From assembly GCA_035295125.1 (NCBI GenBank), contig DATGJP010000118.1:1-36789 (forward strand): a DNA stretch of 36,789 nucleotides, read 5' to 3'. Shown in pieces: positions 7,588-14,883 of the stretch; position 1 is the first letter of the stretch, and each line of letters opens with the position of its first letter. Source of the stretch: JAICMB01 sp035295125. GTDB taxonomy: Bacteria > Acidobacteriota > Terriglobia > Bryobacterales > Bryobacteraceae. The notes under the pieces are model-generated. The model was not told where the DNA came from. It did not search any database and saw nothing but the letters and a program-made list of their open reading frames with translations. A program made the translations under genes and the position numbers.

Positions 7588-8832
7588 TCAATACAGAATT
7601 CGGGTGCGGAGCGTGGCCGGGATGTCGTCCAGCCGGCGCTTGAGTTCCAGGGATTCGGCGGGCTCGTCGGATTCGATGTCGATAACGACGTAGCCGATGC
7701 GGGCGTTGGTTTGCAGATACTCGCCGGCGATATTGATGCGGGCTTCGGAAAAGACGCTGTTGATGGCGGAGAGAACGCCCGGCTGGTTGCGGTGGATGTG
7801 AAGCAGGCGATGCTGGCCGGGATGCTCCGGCAGTGAAACTTCAGGAAAGTTAACCGCGCTGAGCGTCGAGCCGTTGTTGCTGTACTTGATCAGCTTTTCG
7901 GCAACCTCCGTTCCGATGCTTTCCTGGGCCTCTTCCGTGCTGCCTCCGATGTGCGGCGTGAGAATCACGTTATCGAGTCCGACGAGAGGGGATTCAAAGG
8001 CGTCGCCGGCGCCCTTCGGCTCCTTCGGGAACACGTCGATAGCGGCTCCGGCGAGATGGTTCGACTTCAAAGCGTCCACGAGCGCGGCGATGTCGACTAC
8101 CGTTCCGCGCGAGGCGTTGATGAGGTGCGCGCCCGGTTTCATGCGTTGCAAATGCTCGGAGCCGATCATCCCGCGGGTTTGCGCCGTGTCGGGCACGTGG
8201 AGCGTCACGACGTTCGCGGTTTCGAGGAGCAGGTCGAGCGACGGCAAAGGGCGCGCATTCCCGAGCGCCAGCTTCTTTTCGATGTCGTAATAGACGACCT
8301 GCATACCGAGCGCTTCAGCAAGCAGGCCGACCTGCGTGCCAATGTGACCGTAACCGATGACGCCCAGAATCTTGCCGCGGACCTCGTGCGAGCCCGATGC
8401 GGTTTTCACCCAGCCGCCGCGGTGCGCCGCCGCGTTGCGTTGCGGAATACCGCGCATCAGGATGATGACTTCCGCCAGCACCAGTTCCGCGACGCTCCGC
8501 GTGTTGGAGAACGGCGCGTTAAAAACGGGGATGCCGCGATCCTGTGCGGCGTCGAGATCGACCTGGTTCGTTCCGATGCAGAAGCACCCGATGCCGGTCA
8601 GTTTCGGCGCTCCATCCAGTATCTTCGCCGTCAGGTGGGTAGCCGATCGGATGCCGACAAAATAGGCGTCATGAAGGGCTTCCATCAACTTGGGTTCCGG
8701 CAGCGACTTGGGATGCGATTCGATATCGCTGTAACCGTCGGCCCGGAGCGCCTCTTCCGCGCTGGAATGTATGCCTTCCAGAAGCAGTATTTTGATCTTG
8801 CCCTTGTCGAGTGAAGTCTTGCCTCCAATCAT
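7588..8832 (-). CDS. serA: D-3-phosphoglycerate dehydrogenase with ACT domain
   Basis: Cytoplasmic NAD-dependent enzyme that oxidises 3-phosphoglycerate to 3-phosphohydroxypyruvate, the first step of serine synthesis. The 414-residue length equals the E. coli-type enzyme with one C-terminal ACT domain. Visible features are VGIRSATHLT (59-68), the NAD-binding GYGHIG (160-165), catalytic Arg in NASRGTVVD (R242), Glu near 271 and catalytic His in LTPHIGGST (H294). The ACT domain occupies about 340-414 (RLLHIHRNQPGVLSAINSVF) and is the expected site of serine feedback inhibition. The ATG at 8832 overlaps the epimerase stop as ATGA, so it is translationally coupled to that gene. Confidence 0.96.
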   Translation of the reverse strand: MIGGKTSLDKGKIKILLLEGIHSSAEEALRADGYSDIESHPKSLPEPKLMEALHDAYFVGIRSATHLTAKILDGAPKLTGIGCFCIGTNQVDLDAAQDRGIPVFNAPFSNTRSVAELVLAEVIILMRGIPQRNAAAHRGGWVKTASGSHEVRGKILGVIGYGHIGTQVGLLAEALGMQVVYYDIEKKLALGNARPLPSLDLLLETANVVTLHVPDTAQTRGMIGSEHLQRMKPGAHLINASRGTVVDIAALVDALKSNHLAGAAIDVFPKEPKGAGDAFESPLVGLDNVILTPHIGGSTEEAQESIGTEVAEKLIKYSNNGSTLSAVNFPEVSLPEHPGQHRLLHIHRNQPGVLSAINSVFSEARINIAGEYLQTNARIGYVVIDIESDEPAESLELKRRLDDIPATLRTRILY

Positions 8833-9788
8833 CGAAATGCTACCTGCCTAAAGTACTCCACGGTTTCCTTCAACCCTTCTTCCAGCGACGTTTTCGGCTC
8901 CCAGCCGAGGATCCGCTTGGCCTTGCCGATATTGGGACGCCTGCGTTTGGGGTCGTCCTGCGGCAGAGGCCGATGCTCGATGGGCAGGTGATTTCCCATG
9001 AGGCGCTGGATGCACTCGGCGAACTCCGAGATGGTCAGCTCCTGCGGATTCCCGAGATTGACGGGCTCCCGCTCGTCCGACAGCATAAGTCGGTAAAGGC
9101 CGTCGACGAGGTCCGCCACATAGCAAAAGCTGCGGGTTTGGGTACCGTCACCGAAGATGGTTAATGGTTCGGCATTCAACGCCTGAGCCATGAATGCCGG
9201 GACTACGCGCCCGTCATTCAGTTGCATGCGCGGACCGTAGGTGTTGAAGATTCGCGCGATATTGGTGCGCAGGCCGTACACGCGATGGTAGGCCATGGTG
9301 ATCGCTTCGGCAAAGCGCTTGCTTTCGTCGTAGCAGGAGCGGGGGCCGACCGGGTTGACGTTGCCCCAGTAGGTCTCGACCTGCGGGTGTACCAGCGGGT
9401 CGCCGTAACACTCCGACGTCGAGGTCAGGAGAAAGCGGGCGTTGTGGGCGCGGGCGAGCTCCAGCATGTTACGCGTTCCGGTGGAGCCGGATTCGAGCGT
9501 TTCGATGGGATGCGCGAGATAGTGAACGGGACTCGCCAACGACGCGAGATGCAGGACGCCGTCGACGGGTCCGTCCAGTTTTGTGGAATCCGTCACGTCG
9601 TGTTTTCGAAACGTGAAGCGAGCATGAGCGTCGAGGTGCGCGATGTTCGCGTGCGAGCCGGTGATCAGGTTGTCCAATGCAACAACTTCGTGACCTTCGG
9701 AAAGCAGGCGGTCACTGAAATGGGAGCCGATGAATCCCGCTGCTCCCGACATTACGAATCGCAAATGTTCGTACCCCCGATCTTTCAT
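8829..9788 (-). CDS. NAD-dependent nucleotide-sugar epimerase/dehydratase, UDP-glucuronate decarboxylase-like
   Basis: A 319-residue extended short-chain dehydrogenase acting on a nucleotide sugar. The Rossmann motif is GAAGFIG (15-21). The active site has TSTSECYGDP (Ser/Thr) and the YDESK Tyr-Lys pair. SCYDESKRFAEAITMAYHR, RIFNTYGPRM and GDGTQTRSFCYVADLV are typical of UDP-glucuronate decarboxylases (UXS), which make UDP-xylose; dTDP-glucose dehydratase is less likely. It probably supplies precursors for exopolysaccharide, matching the sugar transferase upstream. The start is ATG at 9788, but TTG at 9764 (LRFVMSGAAG) has GGGGG 8 bases upstream and would give a more typical N terminus. The stop overlaps the serA start. 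Confidence 0.9.
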   Translation of the reverse strand: MKDRGYEHLRFVMSGAAGFIGSHFSDRLLSEGHEVVALDNLITGSHANIAHLDAHARFTFRKHDVTDSTKLDGPVDGVLHLASLASPVHYLAHPIETLESGSTGTRNMLELARAHNARFLLTSTSECYGDPLVHPQVETYWGNVNPVGPRSCYDESKRFAEAITMAYHRVYGLRTNIARIFNTYGPRMQLNDGRVVPAFMAQALNAEPLTIFGDGTQTRSFCYVADLVDGLYRLMLSDEREPVNLGNPQELTISEFAECIQRLMGNHLPIEHRPLPQDDPKRRRPNIGKAKRILGWEPKTSLEEGLKETVEYFRQVAFR

Positions 9789-10404
9789 CGTACGATGCGC
9801 GAAAACCGACTGCGCACGCCAGGCAGGATAGCGGCGGACAATGGGGCAGAGCGGGCCTTTGGACTTCGCCAGGACTTCAGCGGAAAACGGCGGTTTTGGG
9901 AGACTCGCCTAGCAGGTCGGGGCTGAAGCCGGGCAGGCTGAATGCTTGCCCCTCTATGATGCTGTAATACCTTAGCTCGCAACCTGTTGAGCCATCAAAG
10001 TGGCGCAGTCGGTTTCGCCTGCGCATGCCGCTTTCAAATACTTCTGCCCGGCGGCGAGGTGGATGCCTGAGCGATGCCGCTGACAGGCCAGATGAAAGCG
10101 TTGACGCACTGCGAGGGTTGGGGGTTGAGGTGAGAAGGGCCGAAATCCTGCACAATCGTGAGGTCGTGCTGCACACACTGTCTATGCCGGTGATTTTGGA
10201 GGGAATTGAAAGATATGCGACGCTGCGATTTGATCGGCGCGACGTGCAAGGCGTTGCAATGTGCGGGCGTTCTGATTCATGTTGTGCGTCAAGATTCTTC
10301 AAGACTCCTTCGATTGCACTATAGAGGAGGGGTGGGTATTGACGCGGGCGGGATGGGTGGCCTGTGTCGTGTAAGGCGTTGTGAAACCGACGCGAGGCCG
10401 GGAT
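9789..10404. other. 616-base region without a convincing gene
   Basis: Several ORFs of 60-140 codons exist here on both strands, but none has a ribosome site, a recognisable motif or a natural composition. The left part (9931-10022) is a decayed copy of the palindromic element also present inside the glycosyltransferase gene. I see no tRNA, terminator or clear promoter. It may be relic sequence. Confidence 0.5.
9931..10022 (-). repeat. Decayed palindromic element, family III (copy C)
   Basis: On the minus strand this begins GCAGGCGAAAC (10012-10022), continues with a GCCACTTTG segment and ends with an imperfect hairpin, GGGCAAGC-N5-GCCTGCCC (9931-9951, one G-T mismatch). The same order of segments occurs at 34251-34307 in the glycosyltransferase gene. 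Confidence 0.55.
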
Positions 10405-10683
10405 TTAAATAATGAATCGAGTTGTGACCGGCGTCAGGAATGCGATGCCGAAGAGCCCGGGCGGCTGAAGCGGCAGGGATTCGGCGGGGCCGTCAAGCGT
10501 TGCGTTGCGGCTCACCCTCTTGGCGCTCTTCTTACTCTTTTTGGCCCCCTTCTTAATGCCCTTCTTGCCGGTTCCCGTGTCGCCCGACTGGCCGGTTGAG
10601 CCGCCTCGCCGCGCCCCGAACGCTACAGAGGCGGTACCGGCAAGCAGCGATAAGCCCAGCACTATCATCATTAGCTTCTTCAT
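10405..10683 (-). CDS. Small exported lysine-rich protein
   Basis: A 92-residue protein starting MKKLMMIVLGLSLLAGTASVAFG, a clear Sec signal peptide. A Gly/Ser-rich stretch follows, then a basic segment KKGIKKGAKKSKKSAKRVSR. The remainder to the stop is hydrophobic and less typical, so the original end may have been shifted by an indel. The ATG at 10683 is chosen over an upstream in-frame start because it opens the signal peptide and a GGAG lies 11 bases before it. No function can be assigned; the basic stretch could bind nucleic acid or polyanions outside the cytoplasm. It lies 104 bases downstream of the blaR1-like gene on the same strand. Confidence 0.65.
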   Translation of the reverse strand: MKKLMMIVLGLSLLAGTASVAFGARRGGSTGQSGDTGTGKKGIKKGAKKSKKSAKRVSRNATLDGPAESLPLQPPGLFGIAFLTPVTTRFII

Positions 10684-10787
10684 ACGTGGTAGTTCTCCTT
10701 TAAGCAAGTTTTGGCCGTCAGCGCTGGCGATGAATCCATCCAGGTGTGCCCAGCAAATGCGACCAAAAGTTAAGTTGTTTTGCCGGG

Positions 10788-12458
10788 CTAGTTCGGAGCC
10801 GGCTTCTCAGCGTGATCGATCACCAACACTTCGACGGGGCCTTTGGCAGGCTTCAGGGTAAGCCCGAGTTGCTCTCGCAGGGCTGTGAACAGGGATGGAC
10901 TATCAATTAAGGACGCATCGCTGTCGTCGACCGGCTGAGCCGAATTCTGATCCGGAACGAATTGGAGTTTGAAAGTGTAAGCGCCATTGAGTCCGGTCTC
11001 GTCTACGACCTTCCGACGCAATGGGCGCGATAGCGCTGAAGCGAACATGGCCATTGTGGCATTCACGCCGGTCATTTCACCGCGGCCATTCCGCATGCTG
11101 ACCCCGGAGCCATCGTCCTTGGCTTCAACGAGTTTTGACCCGTTTCTCGAAACAACCAATGCATAGACAGGCATTTCTTTTGTAGCGAAGTGAGACTTCA
11201 GTTGAAACCGGTCCGCCAGGAGTGTTTGTATCATCTGGCGGAACTGCTCTGGAGTGCATTTTGGATTCGCCGCTTTGGCTTCAATGTCAAATCCGGCTGA
11301 TCCCACCCAGTCAGGACCGCCCGAAACCTGAAATGGCATGAGTTGATATGCAAGCAAAACTAACTGTTTCAGGGTTGCGTTTGACGTAATCAGTCTTGCC
11401 CCGGGGCTGTGGGAGACAGATCTTTCATCCGCATCTCGCGACGCCGATTTTACTGACGCCACTTCAAAGGTCAGCCGTCCATTTGGCTGGGCTTGTGCAT
11501 GCCCTGTCGGCGCGGTTAGCAAACCGACGGCGATCGGTACGGCAATCGTACACAGTCCAACTCCGAGAAGCAGCACTTTTTTCGGCAAGCTCAAACGGAC
11601 CGCAAGCGGACGAGACAGAATGCGTTCCAGTCGCTTCCTGAGGTTCGCACCGGCCGCACCCGCCACAAAGGGCGGAGCGTGCAGATAAAACCTACAAACA
11701 CTGAGAATTCCTTGCGCGTATTCTTCTGGATCTGTCGAGACATTAAGAACTTCTTCATCGCAGGCATTCTCACGCTCCTCAACAAGGCGCGCTCTTAACC
11801 ACCAGACCAGCGGGTAGAACCAGAAGACGATTTCGACCAGCATGTGCAGCGCGGCCGTGAGGTTGTCCCGGCGCCGGACGTGGCACATCTCGTGTCTGAC
11901 AATCGCCGCCAACTGAGCTGGTGTCAAGCGTTCCGCGATACCTTCCGGCAGTAACAGGATCGCTTTACGAATTCCAAACACGCCGGGCTCGACCCGCACT
12001 GAGCAACATGCCGCCGAAATAGGCAAGCCGAGATCGACTGGCGCAGCCGATTCGCAGACTGCCCGCATTTTTCGCCATGACCGCAGCCAAGAAACGAGAC
12101 CGACGACAATGCCGCACAGCCAGATGCCGACGAGAATAGCTGGAGCCCGGTTGATCATCGGTGGCGCGATCCCCGGGAGGGCCCTCGCCGGGTTGGTGAA
12201 AGGCTGACTGATCTGTCCGGCCACAAATGACCATTGAGAAGGTTCGATCTCCGCCGCGGTCCGCCGCCAGAGGAGACTACCAATCCCGGTCAGAAGCGAG
12301 AACGGGATTAAGAACTTTACCGATGCCGCCAGCCAGAGCCAATACCGCACGGCAGCCCGGTTTTGTCGCAACACGAGCGTCAATACCCACATGGCCGCGG
12401 CGAACACGGTGGATTGCCACAGATGATTTGCCAGTGGCAAAAGATCCGCATAGGTCAT
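10788..12458 (-). CDS. M56 (BlaR1/MecR1-like) membrane metallopeptidase fused to TIGR03435-type domain
   Basis: A 556-residue integral membrane zinc peptidase. Residues 1-130 carry several membrane segments. The M56 catalytic motif is HEMCH (189-193), with the third ligand expected in VEERENACDEEVL (about 226-238). A further membrane segment lies near 305-325. The C-terminal part (about 328-556), starting LTFEVASVKSASRD, matches the TIGR03435 domain common in Solibacter-type acidobacteria. It takes the place of the beta-lactam sensor found in staphylococcal BlaR1. By analogy, a signal sensed outside triggers proteolysis that relieves BlaI repression. The ATG overlaps the BlaI stop by 4 bases (ATGA), so the pair is coupled. 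The signal is unknown. Confidence 0.92.
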   Translation of the reverse strand: MTYADLLPLANHLWQSTVFAAAMWVLTLVLRQNRAAVRYWLWLAASVKFLIPFSLLTGIGSLLWRRTAAEIEPSQWSFVAGQISQPFTNPARALPGIAPPMINRAPAILVGIWLCGIVVGLVSWLRSWRKMRAVCESAAPVDLGLPISAACCSVRVEPGVFGIRKAILLLPEGIAERLTPAQLAAIVRHEMCHVRRRDNLTAALHMLVEIVFWFYPLVWWLRARLVEERENACDEEVLNVSTDPEEYAQGILSVCRFYLHAPPFVAGAAGANLRKRLERILSRPLAVRLSLPKKVLLLGVGLCTIAVPIAVGLLTAPTGHAQAQPNGRLTFEVASVKSASRDADERSVSHSPGARLITSNATLKQLVLLAYQLMPFQVSGGPDWVGSAGFDIEAKAANPKCTPEQFRQMIQTLLADRFQLKSHFATKEMPVYALVVSRNGSKLVEAKDDGSGVSMRNGRGEMTGVNATMAMFASALSRPLRRKVVDETGLNGAYTFKLQFVPDQNSAQPVDDSDASLIDSPSLFTALREQLGLTLKPAKGPVEVLVIDHAEKPAPN

Positions 12459-12841
12459 TGCGATCTGTCCTTTCTGGTGGTCTTCTGGAGCGCCTTCTCG
12501 GCTTCCTTTATGTCGTCCAGGGTCAGGTCGCCGGATTCCACAAGGTGCGCCATCACCAGTTTGGCCCGGCCGCCGAATACGGCCAGCAACTCGTCAACGA
12601 AGCGGCGCTGCGCATCCTTACGCGAAATAACGGCCTCGAAAATATTAGCGTTGCTGATACGCTTGACACAGCGTAGGGCGTTCTTCCGCTCTAAGCGATA
12701 AACAACGGTCTGCACGGTTGTGTAAGCCGGCCTTCCGGGCTGGGGAAAGGTCTCCTGAATCTCGCGAACGGAGCAAGCGCCTTTCTGCCAAAGTACTTCC
12801 AACACCTGAAGTTCCAGTTTCGTAAGCTTTGGTTTGGGCAT
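12455..12841 (-). CDS. BlaI/MecI/CopY-family transcriptional repressor
   Basis: A 128-residue winged-helix repressor of the BlaI family. The DNA-binding domain is about residues 5-75 (LTKLELQVLEVLWQKGACSV, then PAYTTVQTVVYRLERKNAL as the recognition-helix region). The C-terminal helices mediate dimerisation; family members are cut in the linker when the partner M56 peptidase is activated. Its gene is first in a two-gene unit with the peptidase and probably represses itself: two operator-like sites overlap its promoter (12851-12894). There is no strong ribosome site; the leader would be only about 18 bases. Other target genes are unknown. Confidence 0.94.
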   Translation of the reverse strand: MPKPKLTKLELQVLEVLWQKGACSVREIQETFPQPGRPAYTTVQTVVYRLERKNALRCVKRISNANIFEAVISRKDAQRRFVDELLAVFGGRAKLVMAHLVESGDLTLDDIKEAEKALQKTTRKDRSQ

Positions 12842-12850
12842 ATCGGTCTG

Positions 12851-12884
12851 ACTACAACGAAAGTTATTCTACTACGATGATAGT
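12851..12884 (-). promoter_or_regulatory. Two BlaI operator-like sites
   Basis: ACTACGATGATAGT (12871-12884, plus strand) is a dyad with ACTA/TAGT ends lying between the -35 and -10 boxes. A second site, ACTACAACGAAAGT (12851-12864), matches it at 11 of 14 positions and lies exactly 20 bases away, over the predicted start of transcription. Two helical turns of spacing suit cooperative binding by BlaI dimers. Binding is inferred. Confidence 0.55.
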
Positions 12885-12894
12885 TGGCCTGCAA
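12866..12894 (-). promoter_or_regulatory. Promoter of the blaI-blaR1-like unit
   Basis: On the minus strand TTGCAG (12889-12894) and TAGAAT (12866-12871) are separated by exactly 17 bases, placing transcription start near 12858 and the BlaI ATG about 18 bases further on. One operator-like site fills the spacer. Confidence 0.65.
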
Positions 12895-13039
12895 GCTCTT
12901 TTTTCATCAACGTCCGTCAAGGAGGCCAGTGGTTCGTGCTTATCTGCTCAAAACGGGGTTCATTTGGGCAGTAGTGTAAAGCGAAGTCCTGCCAAAGCAG
13001 CGGTAATATTCACTTGGAGCTTCAACGATGCCGCGATAG

Positions 13040-14109
13040 GTGCGCCAGGCTTTGCTGGTTCTTGCCGTCACTGTCTTCAGGATTCCCGTCACGGCGGAGA
13101 ATCGTGCCGATATCCTGCTTCGGCCGCAAGGCCCAAACAATTTTCCCGCACTCTACCGCGAGGCACTGAACACGTTTGTAGAGGCCGATGAGAATTATCG
13201 CAAAGGGCAATACGCCGAGGAATCGAAAAAATCGTCTCCGCGTTCTGGAAAGCACACCCGCCTGGAACCCGCGAATGGGAACAAGCCGCAAACCTGGGTT
13301 TTCGCACCGGCCAGATAACGGGTGTCAACTATGGCGCTCCGGCCTGCTATAGCGCCTTGCGGATGCTGTCGGAGGCCCTTCAGTGGCGGCTATCGGCGAA
13401 AGCAAAAGCCTCCACACGCATCCGCCTCTCTGTGCTGCTCGTCGGCCATTCCAGCGGAATTCAGTTTTCCACGAAGAAAGAGCTTCACGCCGACAACGGG
13501 CATTTTGTGACGCACGATCTGGAGTTGGTTCCTTGGGAGTCGGTGGTCGAACAGTCCGTGTGGCTGTTCCGGGAATACGTTTCTGCGATGACGTGTGGAT
13601 CGCTAACGCTTGAAACGGATCTCGTCCGATTGCCGAACGTGAACGTTGCGGTGACCATGCGGGAAGGTGATATAGGCCTCGCCAAAGACGCGGAACGAGT
13701 TCTTTGGAATGCTGTGCCCGCCTCCGTCAAAGCCGTCACCGACTGGTGGTGGATCATCTATCCGTCGCACTACCCACCGGAGCCTTCAGAACTCGCGGAT
13801 AAAGAGTTTGTGACCGGTGGCATGAGCAGCGGCCCAGACGGCGCATCCCCGCTCTTCCCCATCGACGATTTATGGTTGCTCCGTAAACCTTCTCCCTATG
13901 CTCGACGAGTTGCCTACTCCGAATCCGAGCGCCGCGCCTACTTGCCACAATGGATGCAACACGAATTCTTCCATCAACTATTCCGTATCTATCCGGAATT
14001 CCAACTGGAGCGTAGTGATCATCAATGGTTCGATCGTTCCAAATGGCCGGCAGATTTCGAAGGCCGTCAAACTCCGTTGCGCCCCGACGAGAATGCAGAT
14101 CCCAACTGA
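13040..14109 (+). pseudogene. Frameshifted gene for an exported HExxH-type (zincin-like) protein
   Basis: One reading frame from a GTG at 13040 encodes a signal-like N terminus (RQALLVLAVTVFRIP) and NFPALYREALNTFVEADENY up to about 13205-13225. A second frame, one base back, continues as GIEKIVSAFWKAHPPGTREW and runs to the TGA at 14107-14109. The switch lies around GAATCGAAAAAATC (13219-13232), so an indel, a sequencing error or slippage on the A6 run could explain it. The second part contains WMQHEFFHQLF with HEFFH at 13960-13974, a zinc metallopeptidase-type HExxH, but no third ligand I can name. I do not recognise the family. The C terminus (after WPADFEGR) may also be altered. It is divergent from blaI. 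Confidence 0.6.
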
Positions 14110-14208
14110 ACACCATTGAAATAGCCTAGAAATTACTGCCGCCTATAACCGTATACGGTGGACCCGCACGAACGAAAGTGCGTTTGGCAAAGGGTTAGGG
14201 GAAGGCGC

Positions 14209-14721
14209 TCAGGGCTTCGCGGACGGCTGCCAGAGCTCGATTTTATTCCCATCCGAGTCATAGATCCAGGCAAATCGGCCGTAGGATTCATCCATTCGTT
14301 TGGGGTCGATCTTTACTCCCTCTTGCTTTAAGCGGTCGAGCAAAGCGTCCATATCGTCCACGATGTAATTGATCATGAACGGTGCAGGGCTGGGATTGAA
14401 GTATTCAGTGGAGGCGGGGAAAACAGTCCAAACCGTGACGTGTTCCTTTTGAGGGTCGTCGTGGTCGCGCCACGGCAGCATCACGCCGTAGCCTTTGTCA
14501 ACGAGTCCAAGATGTTTTGAATACCATTCGCGCATCTGATCACGATTAGCGGATTTGAAGAAGACTCCGCCGATTCCAAGGATGCGGCCGCGCTGCTCCG
14601 TTTTGACAGGCGGCTTCGGGTTTTCAGGTTGCGAAGATTGCACTTTCTGTCCTCCTTTTGAGCCGGCTGAGATCAGCAACACCGAGCCGAGCGCAATTGT
14701 GCTCCAGGGTATTCGTTGCAT
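14209..14721 (-). CDS. Exported VOC-superfamily (glyoxalase/bleomycin-resistance fold) protein
   Basis: A 170-residue protein with a hydrophobic N terminus (IPWSTIALGSVLLISAG) predicting export or membrane anchoring, and a Pro/Lys-rich linker to about residue 45. One vicinal-oxygen-chelate domain follows: ILGIGGVFFKSANRDQMREWYSKHLGL, then APFMINYIVDDMDALLDRLK and ending FAWIYDSDGNKIELWQP. The terminal Glu of IELW is the usual metal ligand, but the first-strand ligand position is not His, so the metal site may be incomplete. No substrate can be given. The gene is convergent with the frameshifted protease-like gene and divergent from the giant repeat protein, with 162 bases between starts. Confidence 0.85.
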   Translation of the reverse strand: MQRIPWSTIALGSVLLISAGSKGGQKVQSSQPENPKPPVKTEQRGRILGIGGVFFKSANRDQMREWYSKHLGLVDKGYGVMLPWRDHDDPQKEHVTVWTVFPASTEYFNPSPAPFMINYIVDDMDALLDRLKQEGVKIDPKRMDESYGRFAWIYDSDGNKIELWQPSAKP

Positions 14722-14883
14722 GAGCGATCATACCAGTTTCGATTCGAACAGTACACCGTCCGATTCCGTGTGCAATCGTATCCAATGCGCCCGGCACTGA
14801 TATTGGGGGGCGATAATTTGGCAATCTGGTGATAATCTAGTGCTTCCGATGGCATTTCCGTAAGACCGTTCTCTGGGGGTGGG

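Noticed and set aside
9877..10302. 141-codon minus-strand ORF in the gene-free region
   Set aside because: No ribosome site or motif, unnatural Arg/Ser-rich composition, and it runs across the decayed palindromic element.
12929..12979. 16-codon GTG ORF after an AGGAGG near 12920
   Set aside because: The ribosome site is only 3 bases from the GTG and the peptide resembles nothing; too weak to list as a gene.
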